DNA from: an uncultured Oscillospiraceae bacterium
GTDB lineage: Bacteria > Bacillota > Clostridia > Oscillospirales > Acutalibacteraceae
Length of the DNA stretch: 64,000 nt
NCBI GenBank assembly: GCA_902490735.1
Contig: CABUFC010000003.1
Span: 124,001 to 188,000, forward strand
Direction: 5' to 3'
Shown here: in pieces, positions 33,028-42,081 of the stretch
Position numbering within the stretch: the first letter of the stretch is position 1
Layout of the letters: every line of letters starts with the position of its first letter
The notes under the pieces: generated by a model
Seen by the model: the letters and a program-made list of their open reading frames with translations, nothing else
Told to the model about the DNA's origin: nothing
Databases searched by the model: none
Program-made: the position numbers and the translations under genes

Positions 33028-33065
33028 TACAATTTAATTATATGCAATTTAATTACGGATGTCAA
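33028..33065 (-). promoter_or_regulatory. gpx-ohrR promoter with tandem OhrR-like operators
   Basis: TTGACA (revcomp 33060-33065), 17-base spacer, TATAAT (revcomp 33037-33042). TACAATTTAATTATA at 33028-33042 and TGCAATTTAATTACG at 33043-33057 are back-to-back 15-bp near-palindromes like the OhrR box TACAATT-AATTGTA; they cover the -10 and spacer. Confidence 0.82.
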
Positions 33066-33078
33066 ACAAAAAATAAAA

Positions 33079-33111
33079 AAGACCTCATAGGATTGCTCCT
33101 ACAAGGTCTTT
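33079..33111 (-). terminator. Terminator of the RM island operon
   Basis: AAGACCT 33079-33085 pairs with AGGTCTT 33104-33110, with an inner AGGA/TCCT stem; the minus transcript continues into a U-rich run. Confidence 0.75.
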
Positions 33112-33187
33112 GTGTTGATATTAAGTTTTGCCCTTTGGTTATTAAAAGGGTTTGCCCTCAATCAAAAACTTCAATTATTTTTTATCT

Positions 33188-33577
33188 TTAATAGCTGCCT
33201 GCGTCGCTCAAATGCGTCGAAGGGAAAGTCTTCCCCTCGATGCTGAGCGTCGCTTTTTCGCGGCGCTTCTTTTCCACGTCTATCTTTTTCTGCTCTATTT
33301 TCCGTTCATACCGTTCCCAAAACGGATAGTCTTCAAATTTTTCAAAATAGTGGCAGCCCTTTGCAATGCAGTCGTGTTGATTCAAAATGGTAACGGTAAT
33401 GATACCTTTATTATCCTCATTATGGCAAAACCCGACAATCGCGGGAGTATCAACCGTAGCATAAGCGCCGCCGATTAGTCTGACATCCCGAAAAGGTTCT
33501 TTGCTATTCAGATATTCAGTGTCCTTTTCAGCCAACAGCGGCACCTCATTAATATTTTGCGCAAGGTATTCAAGCAA
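33188..33577 (-). CDS. Unknown protein at the end of the RM island
   Basis: 129-residue protein I do not recognise. The first half appears globular (DVRLIGGAYATVDTPAIVGF, with possible Cys-His at NQHDCIAKGCHYFEKF) and the C-terminal third is a charged coiled coil (EIQKK-type, KIEQKKIDVEKKRREK). No ATG or GTG exists at the head of the frame: TTG at 33577 is the only usual start, without a ribosome site, and an in-frame stop lies ten codons further upstream. It could be the 3' part of a gene truncated by deletion, or use an unusual start. Confidence 0.45.
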   Translation of the reverse strand: MLEYLAQNINEVPLLAEKDTEYLNSKEPFRDVRLIGGAYATVDTPAIVGFCHNEDNKGIITVTILNQHDCIAKGCHYFEKFEDYPFWERYERKIEQKKIDVEKKRREKATLSIEGKTFPSTHLSDAGSY

Positions 33578-33612
33578 GTCTGATTCATTCTTTTTTATGG
33601 TTTTTTAGCAAT

Positions 33613-34314
33613 TTATAAAATGGTGATGCTTTCTATTTCTTTCTCTGTAATCTCGTAAATGCTCGTTATTCCCGGCACACGGATATCAATGCTTGCTACC
33701 TCCGGATCATTATCCAAAGGTTGAGTATACCCAATACATTTTCCGATTATAGGCTTATCACCGCCAACAAGATGCACCTCCACGTTGTGCCCACAAGCTA
33801 TATACATTTGTTTTTGCATATCTGACATCTTGTTAGAGTTCTTTCGCTGTGTTTGATCCTGACCCATTTTCTCTTTGCTCTGATCAGTATCGATCGTAAA
33901 ACGTTCCATAACGAATAAGCCGTCAAAACTCTTTTCGGCTGTGCCGACAACATTGCTTTCTTCGCCTTGATGTTTATCGGTTATCGCTTTTATGATGTAT
34001 TCCGCCGCATTATAAAATATATTACTTGGATACGGCGTCCCCATCTGATTTGTCATAACTTCGGACATAATGGTTGCGATCTGGTATTTGTCCATATACG
34101 GTTCTATTTTTTGCGCGATCAAGCGTGATTCGCCGTCATACTCGTCCGCAGGGCAACCTGTTTCCAGAAAACCTTCGCAGTCGGTCGCGTCCACCGCCCG
34201 TTTTACGATATCAAACAGCGTAACGTTGCCTTTACTGGTCGGATCGGCAAGTGTCAACGCTCTTTCAATAAACTTAATTTTATCAAGCGGGAGAGTGAGT
34301 TCGTCTTCGTCCAT
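33613..34314 (-). CDS. DUF1871-like protein with second C-terminal domain
   Basis: 233-residue protein. Residues 30-95 carry a DUF1871-like helical motif (GCPADEYDGESRLIAQKI). Residues about 160-233 form a separate small beta domain (HNVEVHLVGGDKPIIGKCIGY, ...ITSIYEITEKEIESI) resembling a small Sm-like or SH3 barrel. DUF1871 proteins are found near toxin-immunity and defence genes, but the function is not known. The start overlaps the end of the T5orf172 gene by 61 bases; a later start would not, so the exact start is unsure. Confidence 0.55.
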   Translation of the reverse strand: MDEDELTLPLDKIKFIERALTLADPTSKGNVTLFDIVKRAVDATDCEGFLETGCPADEYDGESRLIAQKIEPYMDKYQIATIMSEVMTNQMGTPYPSNIFYNAAEYIIKAITDKHQGEESNVVGTAEKSFDGLFVMERFTIDTDQSKEKMGQDQTQRKNSNKMSDMQKQMYIACGHNVEVHLVGGDKPIIGKCIGYTQPLDNDPEVASIDIRVPGITSIYEITEKEIESITIL

Positions 34315-34661
34315 GTATTCAATATTTGTAACCGTTGCAAAAGCAGTTCCATTTCTTTTCTCGCTTCGCGCGGAATGTCGCTTTCTTTTGAAACGGGATA
34401 GTTTTCTATCAGTACATACGGTTCTTTATTGATCGCTTCTAATTTTCTGAAAAGCTCCCGCTCTCTGGCACAGGTGCAATGCACCACCTTGCCGTTTTTG
34501 GTCTGCACGTCGGCAATAGAAATATCAATCGGCGGATATTTGCTTTTTTTGATCAGTGCGTTATGCGTCCTGATTTTCGATTCGGCAAAGAAACCGGCTT
34601 TTCCGATTTTTATTAGACCGGGAACAGCTGTTGTCATACTATAAATTATACCTTTACTTAT
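34254..34661 (-). CDS. T5orf172/GIY-YIG-related protein, apparent ATA start
   Basis: About 136 residues. The N-terminal strand-loop GIIYSMTTAVPGLIKIGKAG is the hallmark of the T5orf172 (MUG113) domain, a GIY-YIG nuclease relative, often in phages and defence loci. The expected start, Met-Ser-Lys-Gly, reads Ile-Ser-Lys-Gly here, because codon 34661-34659 is ATA; AAAGGG lies eight bases upstream, correctly placed for it. Alternatives are an upstream ATG at 34751 within hsdR without ribosome site, or ATG 34637, which would cut the first domain strand. Either non-canonical initiation or a start-codon mutation. Confidence 0.55.
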   Translation of the reverse strand: MSKGIIYSMTTAVPGLIKIGKAGFFAESKIRTHNALIKKSKYPPIDISIADVQTKNGKVVHCTCARERELFRKLEAINKEPYVLIENYPVSKESDIPREARKEMELLLQRLQILNTWTKTNSLSRLIKLSLLKER

Positions 34662-34693
34662 ATGATTATCCCTTTCAGTTTGGTTTTGATTTG

Positions 34694-37600
34694 TTATGCA
34701 GCAATCGCATTGGCATTCACTTGCTCGATTGCTTTTCTGATACCCATCCAAACGGTTAAATCGGTAAATATTTCAACCACGCTGCCCTGGTCTGTAAAGG
34801 GCGGTTCCTGCAACACCGATAAATCCTTCATAAGCCCGTTATGAACGATATATTCAACAATCTGGTTTACAAAATAGATTTGTCTGCTGTCGAGATTGAC
34901 ATCATTCAGATACTCTGCAAATGCCGCCTTCGCCGCGTTCATATCAAGACCAACTATCTCGCGCACCAGCTCGCCGAGAGGCTTTTTGCCGTACTCGGCT
35001 TCATAATCTTCTTTGGTTCCAACCTCGCTCCAAAGTATATTTTCAAGCGACTTGACATCTTCACCCGTAAGCGGAGTATTGCTTTTCAGTTTTGCAATGA
35101 CTTCATTGTCCTGATGCTGGCGGATGTAAAATTCCGCTTTTGTCTTGTAATTCTTGAGATCGTCGTTTTCAAGCTCGGATTCTTTCCAGTCGATTGACAG
35201 AATATCGTCGTCAAAATCAGTATCATAACGAATTTTATTTACAGGGATATACTTCATCAGATCACGCAGGTTTTCTCTGATATGCTCGAACTCGTTTATG
35301 CCAGCATTGTCGATATAATTCGTATGTAATATTTTTTCTATCAGATCGGACTGTGCCATAATTTCGGGAATATTTGCAACACTTGCGACAGCCGAAACCT
35401 TTTTTAAGAGATCGCTGCGATACCGAACGTATTTCTTTCCGGCAAGGTAAGCGAGTTCTATGCCGTACATCAGCGCGTCAAAGCGGACCGCCTTTGCATC
35501 GTCCTCATCGGGAATTATAAGCGGTGCAAGTTCTTCGCCGATAATCAAGGTGTCTTCGTATGTAAGGGCTTGGTAATTATCGGGGTTTGCATATAACTCT
35601 ACATATTTAAGGTGTTGCCTTACTGCAAAGTTTTCCTTGTTTAACTCTTTGACCTTGCTCACCATATCGTCAACAAGCAATTTTCTGAACGCTATAAGTT
35701 CATCTGTCTGATATGCCAAATCCTGCAATTTGAACACAATCTGAGATTTCAAATGGAATATAGCACCCTGCAAAGCAATCATATTGGCGGTCGGTCTTCC
35801 TTTGCTCATACGGAAAAACTCAAAGTTTCCGCAAAAGTCAAAGATATAGAATTTTTCCTTGTCTTTGCCGTCAAGCAGAGTGGGACAAAGCCGAGTTCCG
35901 CGTCCAATCATCTGCCAGAACTTTGCCTTGCTCATGACCTTTTTGAAGAAAACAAGGTTCAGCACTTCCGGCACATCGATACCGGTATCGAGCATATCGA
36001 CCGAAATGGCGATCTGCGGCAGTTTTTTCGGGTCTGAAAATTCATCAATGGAACTTTGTGCATAGGTCATATAGTTGTCTATAACCTTGGCAAATCCGGG
36101 CAAATGCGGATATTCCTTGTTGAATACCTCATAAATCTTTTCCGCGTGGGTATGGTTTTTTGCAAAGATGATTGTTTTGCCGAGTTTTGAGCCATAATCA
36201 ATTTTAAGACCGCTTTCCATTAAAATATGCAACACTTCGCGGATAGTATCCTCGTTAAAGATCCACTCATTCAGTGCAGAAGAGGCAATGCTTTCCGGCA
36301 GTTCTCCATCTAATCCCTCAAAGGTGTTCTCGTATTCTTCTTTGTCTTCTTCCGATAGTTCGTCGTAAACGATGCCCTGTTCAATGAATTTCAGCCGTGT
36401 TTCGACCGACATAAAATCGACAAGATACCCGTCTTTGACCGCCTGCGCCAACTCATAGCCGTAGGTTGGAACGCCGTTTTGAAGTTCAAATACTTCGTAT
36501 GTGTTTTTGTCAATTTCGTCCTTTGGTGTGGCGGTCAAGCCGACGAGCGGCGCGTCGAAATAGTTGAAGATATCGCGGTACTTGTTGTAAATCGAACGGT
36601 GCGCTTCGTCACAGATCACAAGGTCAAAATGCCCGACGGTGAATAGTTTGCCCTTCTCGTCCTTTGCTGTATCGATAACATTCATCATCGTTTGATAGGT
36701 CGAGAATACACAGTGCGCCGTGTAATTATCTTTTTCTTCACAGAGATTAGTCACCGACAAATCCGGCAGCAAATTAACAAAATTGCGCTTTGCCTGCGCG
36801 ACAAGTGAGTTCCTGTCTGCAAGGAACAGAATATTCTTCACCCAACCGTGCTGTAGTAAAACATCGCAAAGTTCAATAACCGTTCTCGTTTTTCCCGAGC
36901 CGGTAGCCATAACAAGTAATGCTTTGCGGCGGTTTTTTGTATCAAATGCATCGCAGACCGACTTGATCGCCGCTTCCTGATAATAGCGTCCGGCGATGCT
37001 CTTGTTAATTACAATATGGTCAAGGCGTGTACGCATTGCTTGCAGATTAAATAGTTTTTCAAGGTCTCGTTTTGAATAAATCGAAGCGACCTTTCTTTCG
37101 GGATATAGATTATCTTCAATTCGTGTGTCAAAACCATTTGAAAGGAATATAACAGGACGGCGACCGTATTTCTTTTCAAGCAGATCGGCATAAAGTTTCG
37201 CCTGTTGACGCCCTTTTGCCACATCAACGCAGGTGCGTTTAGCTTCGAGCACCGCAAGAGCCCTGCCGTCGTCGCCGTATAAAACGTAATCGGCAAATCC
37301 AACTTCGGAGTTGTTCGGCATTCCCGGCAGTTCGACCTCATTAAGCCAGTCCTTGCCCTCGACCCAGCCCGCGTCCTGAAGCATAAAATCAATATAGATC
37401 TTGCGCGTTTTATATTCGGAAAGTTCAAGCGGCTTCGGAACGTAAGTCTGCTGCTGCTCTGCGCGGCGGGCGGAAAGCTCCGCTTTCATTACTTTGTTTT
37501 CTTCTATAAGTGCAGCAAGGTCTATTTCCGCATCCGGCACAAAAGCGAGCGCTTCCTCGGCGGTCAGTTTAAGTAGCGTTTTGTCAAACGGGCGCTCGGT

Positions 37601-37987
37601 ATATTCGTCAGCGTAAAAGTATGCTACTTCATCCAAAAAATAATATAGATTTTCGAGGCACAGCTCCGCCTGCTCTTCGGTTACCTTTTTACCCCCGTGC
37701 ATAACGGCATTGCCGAGCTTGCGGATAAAATCCATTCGCTTCCAAATATCCTCGCCGACGATATCTCGGAATTTCTCGTCGTTCATTAAAGCGACAAGCG
37801 TATCCTGATAAGGCATATAAAGGTCACGGTCAACAGAATACATCCATTTAACCGCAAACTCCATAGCCCTGCGGCAGTTCGACACGCAGGAATCTATGTC
37901 GATATGTAATAAGTTTTCGGCAGAAATCGCCACATCGGCAAACCTTTCAAACCGCTTGTCCGCTTTTAAAAAATCAAAGTTGGTCAT
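34694..37987 (-). CDS. hsdR: Type I restriction endonuclease R subunit
   Basis: 1097-residue motor-nuclease subunit. N-terminal DUF4145-like region (residues 1-120), a PD-ExK nuclease (GFADYVLYGD, then VLEAKR, near 230-255), the SF2 helicase with motif I ATGSGKT and motif II CDEAHRSIYN, and motif VI QMIGRGTRLC, followed by an EcoEI-type C-terminal region. All motifs are intact. GGAGGG precedes the ATG. It translocates and cleaves DNA lacking the methylation set by HsdM-HsdS. Last of the core hsd genes, followed directly by three accessory genes. Confidence 0.95.
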   Translation of the reverse strand: MTNFDFLKADKRFERFADVAISAENLLHIDIDSCVSNCRRAMEFAVKWMYSVDRDLYMPYQDTLVALMNDEKFRDIVGEDIWKRMDFIRKLGNAVMHGGKKVTEEQAELCLENLYYFLDEVAYFYADEYTERPFDKTLLKLTAEEALAFVPDAEIDLAALIEENKVMKAELSARRAEQQQTYVPKPLELSEYKTRKIYIDFMLQDAGWVEGKDWLNEVELPGMPNNSEVGFADYVLYGDDGRALAVLEAKRTCVDVAKGRQQAKLYADLLEKKYGRRPVIFLSNGFDTRIEDNLYPERKVASIYSKRDLEKLFNLQAMRTRLDHIVINKSIAGRYYQEAAIKSVCDAFDTKNRRKALLVMATGSGKTRTVIELCDVLLQHGWVKNILFLADRNSLVAQAKRNFVNLLPDLSVTNLCEEKDNYTAHCVFSTYQTMMNVIDTAKDEKGKLFTVGHFDLVICDEAHRSIYNKYRDIFNYFDAPLVGLTATPKDEIDKNTYEVFELQNGVPTYGYELAQAVKDGYLVDFMSVETRLKFIEQGIVYDELSEEDKEEYENTFEGLDGELPESIASSALNEWIFNEDTIREVLHILMESGLKIDYGSKLGKTIIFAKNHTHAEKIYEVFNKEYPHLPGFAKVIDNYMTYAQSSIDEFSDPKKLPQIAISVDMLDTGIDVPEVLNLVFFKKVMSKAKFWQMIGRGTRLCPTLLDGKDKEKFYIFDFCGNFEFFRMSKGRPTANMIALQGAIFHLKSQIVFKLQDLAYQTDELIAFRKLLVDDMVSKVKELNKENFAVRQHLKYVELYANPDNYQALTYEDTLIIGEELAPLIIPDEDDAKAVRFDALMYGIELAYLAGKKYVRYRSDLLKKVSAVASVANIPEIMAQSDLIEKILHTNYIDNAGINEFEHIRENLRDLMKYIPVNKIRYDTDFDDDILSIDWKESELENDDLKNYKTKAEFYIRQHQDNEVIAKLKSNTPLTGEDVKSLENILWSEVGTKEDYEAEYGKKPLGELVREIVGLDMNAAKAAFAEYLNDVNLDSRQIYFVNQIVEYIVHNGLMKDLSVLQEPPFTDQGSVVEIFTDLTVWMGIRKAIEQVNANAIAA

Positions 37988-38004
37988 AGCTTTCCCTCCG
38001 GGAA

Positions 38005-38027
38005 ATTCATAATTAAGAATTATGAAT
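38005..38027. repeat. Inverted repeat of the AATTAAGAATT family
   Basis: ATTCATAATT 38005-38014 and AATTATGAAT 38018-38027, perfect 10-bp arms, three-base spacer, between the hsdR and DUF3800 genes. It shares the AATTAAGAATT core with repeats at 39325 and 40547. Confidence 0.7.
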
Positions 38028-38089
38028 AATGAAAAGATTTTATCATTAAATATATGTTGTTAAACACTTAATAGTCACAGAAGGTTTGT

Positions 38090-39253
38090 TCAATTGTCAA
38101 AAAACCTCCTCAAGTTTGAATATTCAGTTTTTTCAAATAAATCTATACCGTTTAATGTTCCGAGTTTTACCAAGTCGCGGCATTTTTTAAGACGATTTAA
38201 CATAGGCATAATTATGTTTACACCATGGTTTATAAAATCATATAGTTCTGCTTCATTGGCAGGGATTTTATATCCTTTCTTTGCGCTGGATCCGGATATT
38301 ATTACCCCCTCATCTCTCATTTTGCCAATTATCTTGGTTCTAAATGCTTGGGTTGATAAGTTGTCATATCCAGTTCCTATAAGATGATTTTGTAATTCGC
38401 GAGTTGAAATATATTTTCTGGTGTCATTATTCATAAATCGAAACAGTAAATAGTCCAGCACTGTTACTTGTGCCTGTAATTCAATATCATCGCTTTCCTT
38501 GTGCTTTCTTATATATTCAACGGCTTGCTTCATACATAGTTCTGCTATTGTTTTATCATAGTCTTGAGCAAGCGCAGAAGTGTTGACAGAATATGTTTCA
38601 AAAACTTTTGGATACAGTTCTATTCTGATGATTTTTTGTTCAAGCATCTTAATATAATTAGGCGTATCTTTAGAATGTTTACTAGCATCATAAACGCATC
38701 CGAGTGTTCCACTTATGAAATCTGCTAATTGTATCAATACATTATTGTTACTGTTTTCAAAAATAAAATCTGCTTCTCCAAATAAATTTGGAATATCTGT
38801 TCTTTTTTTTACATAATCCGAAAAGCTTCTCATGTAACTGCTCCCGCCAATTTCATCAGAACAAATGGTTAGTATCGGAAAAGCTCGTCTCAACTCTTTG
38901 TGTACTATGTTGTTTAGAAATTTATAGAAAGATTGTTCATAATTCAATCCTCTCCATTTTGCAATTTGTCTTTTGTCTACAACAACGGCGAAAACACTAA
39001 AGTCTGTTTGAAGTAAATCTGCAAGTATTCTTTTTCTTCTAGCATGTTTACTTTTGCCTATATGTGAAGATTTCATTTCACCGGTTTGAAAATATTTTTT
39101 TCTAACTTCCTCAACATGACTTTTTGCTATTTCTAAACTTGATTCTTTGACAATAATTGAAGTTATTATAAAATGAGTCGTTACATCAGGCTTATCAAAA
39201 GAATAACCATATGCTCCGAATTCATCTGTAAAAGCATATATGCGTTCTGCCAT
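38090..39253 (-). CDS. DUF3800 domain protein with C-terminal winged helix
   Basis: 387-residue protein. The N-terminal domain has the DUF3800 pattern: YAFTDEFGAYGYSF (an aspartate in the first strand), ICSDEIGGSSYM and QLADFISGTLGCVYD, thought to adopt an RNase H-like fold. Residues about 255-340 are a winged-helix-like segment (YISTRELQNHLIGTGYD, AFRTKIIGKMRDEGVI). DUF3800 proteins often sit in defence loci; whether this is a nuclease is an inference. AAGGTGATG precedes the start. Placed between hsdS and hsdR and expressed with them. Confidence 0.75.
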   Translation of the reverse strand: MAERIYAFTDEFGAYGYSFDKPDVTTHFIITSIIVKESSLEIAKSHVEEVRKKYFQTGEMKSSHIGKSKHARRKRILADLLQTDFSVFAVVVDKRQIAKWRGLNYEQSFYKFLNNIVHKELRRAFPILTICSDEIGGSSYMRSFSDYVKKRTDIPNLFGEADFIFENSNNNVLIQLADFISGTLGCVYDASKHSKDTPNYIKMLEQKIIRIELYPKVFETYSVNTSALAQDYDKTIAELCMKQAVEYIRKHKESDDIELQAQVTVLDYLLFRFMNNDTRKYISTRELQNHLIGTGYDNLSTQAFRTKIIGKMRDEGVIISGSSAKKGYKIPANEAELYDFINHGVNIIMPMLNRLKKCRDLVKLGTLNGIDLFEKTEYSNLRRFFDN

Positions 39254-39324
39254 ATAATCACATCACCTTGCTTAAAATTGTATTTGTCGGGATATTAAAC
39301 AATAATTTATCGCTTTTTGCCGAA

Positions 39325-39355
39325 TAATTCTTAACTCTTAATTCTAAATTAATCA
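39325..39355. repeat. AT-rich AATTAAGAATT repeat at hsdS 3' end
   Basis: AATTCTTAACTCTTAATTCTAAATTAATC-type tract overlapping the hsdS stop codon. It matches the tract at 40547-40590, so hsdS is bracketed by the same sequence. Confidence 0.65.
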
Positions 39356-40533
39356 AAATATTTTTGCATTAGACTATCAAATAATAACTGTGCTTCGTCA
39401 AGCGCCTTTTGCACGGCAAATTTTGATTTGTCGACTTCTTGCACAAAATCAGCGAACTTGCTTTGGAGTTCAATTGGCGGAACTATTATTCTTGCTTTTT
39501 TTATCTCGCCTAAATGTAAATTTGGAACTCCAATACCTTTGAGACTCGCATCAAACTGTTCTTTAGTTTCTTGTGAATTGATAGCAGCCCAAAGATATAC
39601 CGAATTGATGTTTAAAGGCTTCAAAAGTGCTAAACTTACATAAATATCAAATATTTCATCTTTGTCAACAATCGCAGCAATGCCTGTCGTTCCGTTTTTC
39701 GCAAGCAAGACATCACCTTTTTTTGGCTTAATCCTTGCATACAATTGTTCGTGCAAATCAGTTGGAATGTATTTTATATTGTCCCAATTTATTATACCTG
39801 TTGTTACATCTTTTGAAGACAAAAATTTGTAACCATTTATTCTATCTTCCGTATATGTTGGCGTTTGATGTGTCCCATCTTTGATAGGTTCACAAACATC
39901 CTGCAAAGCTTTTATTTCAAAGTCATTTGGGTTGTTATGTATTGTCCCAAACATCTCGACAAATCGGGCTTTGATGAGTTCGTCAAGGTATTGGAGCTCG
40001 TGTTTGCGTGATTCGATTATAGAATTGACTTTGTCAAGGACTTGTACAATTTTTTTTTGCTCATTGAATGGTATTAATGGAATAGATAATTCGCCAATAT
40101 CTTTTAATGAAAGATTTAATTGTGCCACACCTTGTTTTTTCTTTTCAAACTGCTTTTTGATTAATGGCGAAGTTAAAATCAATTTTATGTAAGGTATATA
40201 TATATCTTTCTGACTAATTCTTATAATAGCTAAAGCTTGATTTGTATTAGCAGGCAACATATTCTCAGTTACAATAGCAACTCTTCCGATAGCCCCTGCA
40301 ATTGAAAACAATAAATCGTTTTTCTTTAGTTGTGAACGCTTTAATTTATTATTACATTCTTCTGAAATATGTGCAACTTTATTTAAAAAGAATTCTCCAT
40401 TATCTCCAAAACACTCTATTTTTAAAAAGTTAACACCTTTTTCTTGAAATGAATAGCCCAAAGTTGTAGGCGTTGTGCCTTTTGTAATCAGTTCAGCTAT
40501 TTCAGAAAGTTTAACTTTCCTAATATCTTTCAT
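39349..40533 (-). CDS. hsdS: Type I restriction-modification specificity subunit
   Basis: 394-residue DNA-recognition subunit with two target recognition domains. TRD1 (residues 1-155) starts VKLSEIAELITKGTTP, followed by central conserved helices (NEQKKIVQVLDKVNSIIESRKHELQYLDEL); TRD2 (residues 205-350) begins ALQDVCEPIKDGTHQTPTY; distal helices (IELQSKFADFVQEVDKSKFA) close the protein. Complete and unbroken. Its GC content is clearly lower than the adjacent hsdM, fitting separate ancestry. Both ends are flanked by AATTAAGAATT repeats. Confidence 0.93.
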   Translation of the reverse strand: MKDIRKVKLSEIAELITKGTTPTTLGYSFQEKGVNFLKIECFGDNGEFFLNKVAHISEECNNKLKRSQLKKNDLLFSIAGAIGRVAIVTENMLPANTNQALAIIRISQKDIYIPYIKLILTSPLIKKQFEKKKQGVAQLNLSLKDIGELSIPLIPFNEQKKIVQVLDKVNSIIESRKHELQYLDELIKARFVEMFGTIHNNPNDFEIKALQDVCEPIKDGTHQTPTYTEDRINGYKFLSSKDVTTGIINWDNIKYIPTDLHEQLYARIKPKKGDVLLAKNGTTGIAAIVDKDEIFDIYVSLALLKPLNINSVYLWAAINSQETKEQFDASLKGIGVPNLHLGEIKKARIIVPPIELQSKFADFVQEVDKSKFAVQKALDEAQLLFDSLMQKYFD

Positions 40534-40546
40534 ATTTCATCCCTAC

Positions 40547-40590
40547 AAATTCAAATTCTTAATTCGTAATTCTTAATTCTGAATTAATTT
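40547..40590. repeat. AT-rich AATTAAGAATT repeat between hsdS and hsdM
   Basis: At least three head-to-tail copies of an 11-base AATTCTTAATT-like unit, spanning the hsdM stop codon and the gap to hsdS. The same unit recurs at 39325-39355 and 38005-38027. Confidence 0.7.
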
Positions 40591-42075
40591 ATCAAGTTCA
40601 TCCATCGCTATTTTAATCTCTCCCTCAAGCTTCCGTAGTTCCGCTATGATCTCGCTCGTCGGCGGGTATTCGACGGGCTTGTACTCCGTCTGTTTGTATT
40701 TGTTGATAGAAAGGTCATAGTCGTTGCCTATAATCTCATCTTTCGGGACAAAGAACGATTGCTCGGTGCGCTTGCGGTCGGCTTCTCCCGCGAGATTACG
40801 GAAGCGGGCGATGATATCGGGGATATCGTTCTCGGCGACGGGCGAACGCTTGTCGTCGAGCGAATAGCCGTCCGCCTGCATATCGTAGAACCACACCTTA
40901 TCCGTGCCGCCGTGCCCGGTTTTGGTGAAGATCAGTATTCCGGTAGATACGCCGGCGTAGGGCTTGAACACGCCGGACGGCATAGAGATCACGGCTTCGA
41001 GGCGGTTTTCCTCGATCAGCGCGCGGCGGATCGCCTTGTGTGCCGTTGACGAGCCGAACAGAACGCCGTCCGGCACGATGCACGCGCATCTGCCGCCAAC
41101 GCGCAGCATTCGCAGAAACAGCGCGAGGAACAGAAGCTCGGTTTTCCGTGTTTTGCAGACCTTGAGCAGATCGGTGGAGACGATGTCGGCGTCAAGGGCT
41201 CCTTTGAACGGAGGATTCGCGAGGATCAGCGAATACTTGTCCTTGTCGGGGTTTTGGTCCGAAAGACTGTCCCGGTATTCGATAAACGGATTGTCGATGC
41301 CGTGCGTCATCATATTCATAGCGCCGATGCGGAGCATAGTGCGATCCATATCATAGCCGTGGAACATATGGTTCATGTAGTGGTCTTTTTTGACCTTGTT
41401 ATAAAAGATCTCCTCTTTCCTGTTTTCTTTCAGGTATTCGCCCGCCGTCACGAGGAAGCCCGAAGTTCCGCAGGCAGGATCGGCGATCACGTCGTCCGCT
41501 TTCGGGTCCATCAGTTCAACCATCATTTTGATGATGTGGCGCGGCGTGCGGAACTGACCGTTGACGCCCGCGGTGGCGATCTTGGCGAGCAGATATTCGT
41601 AAACGTCTCCGCGCACGTCGGCGGACTGTGTTTCGTTCATCAGTTTATAGATCTCGTCAAGCGCGTCCACCACTTTGGAAAGCATAAGCGGCGTGGGCAG
41701 TTTGAAGATCGCGTCGTCCATATATTTGGAATACGCGCTGTTTTTGTCACCGTGCAGGTTCTTGATGAACGGGAAGACCCACTCCTGCATAACGGAATAC
41801 ATCCGTCCCGAGGGAAAATCGTGGAACACGCTCCATTTGAGCTGGCTTCCGTCGATCTTGCGATCGCCGATCGTCACCTCGTCCGCAAAAACGCTCTTGT
41901 ACGGCAGGCCGAGCATGGCGCTCTCTTTGGCGCGAAGGTTGTCGCTGTCGTCAAGATCGTGAATGAACATAAGATACGTGATCTGCTCGATCACGTCCAG
42001 TGGGTTTGTGAGTCCGCCAGTCCAGAATATCTCCCAGAGACTGTCTATTTTGTTTTTCAGTTCGCCTGTGATCAT
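40573..42075 (-). CDS. hsdM: Type I restriction-modification DNA methyltransferase subunit
   Basis: 500-residue N6-adenine methyltransferase. The N-terminal HsdM_N helices (SLWEIFWTGGLTNPLDVIEQI), AdoMet loop DPACGTSGFL near residue 200 and catalytic motif LANPPFKG near 285 are all present. The gene is markedly GC-richer than the genes on either side of the island, with codon use unlike the host, indicating later acquisition. AAGGAG lies just before the ATG and overlaps the end of fic. Confidence 0.95.
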   Translation of the reverse strand: MITGELKNKIDSLWEIFWTGGLTNPLDVIEQITYLMFIHDLDDSDNLRAKESAMLGLPYKSVFADEVTIGDRKIDGSQLKWSVFHDFPSGRMYSVMQEWVFPFIKNLHGDKNSAYSKYMDDAIFKLPTPLMLSKVVDALDEIYKLMNETQSADVRGDVYEYLLAKIATAGVNGQFRTPRHIIKMMVELMDPKADDVIADPACGTSGFLVTAGEYLKENRKEEIFYNKVKKDHYMNHMFHGYDMDRTMLRIGAMNMMTHGIDNPFIEYRDSLSDQNPDKDKYSLILANPPFKGALDADIVSTDLLKVCKTRKTELLFLALFLRMLRVGGRCACIVPDGVLFGSSTAHKAIRRALIEENRLEAVISMPSGVFKPYAGVSTGILIFTKTGHGGTDKVWFYDMQADGYSLDDKRSPVAENDIPDIIARFRNLAGEADRKRTEQSFFVPKDEIIGNDYDLSINKYKQTEYKPVEYPPTSEIIAELRKLEGEIKIAMDELDKLIQN

Positions 42076-42081
42076 TGCCGT

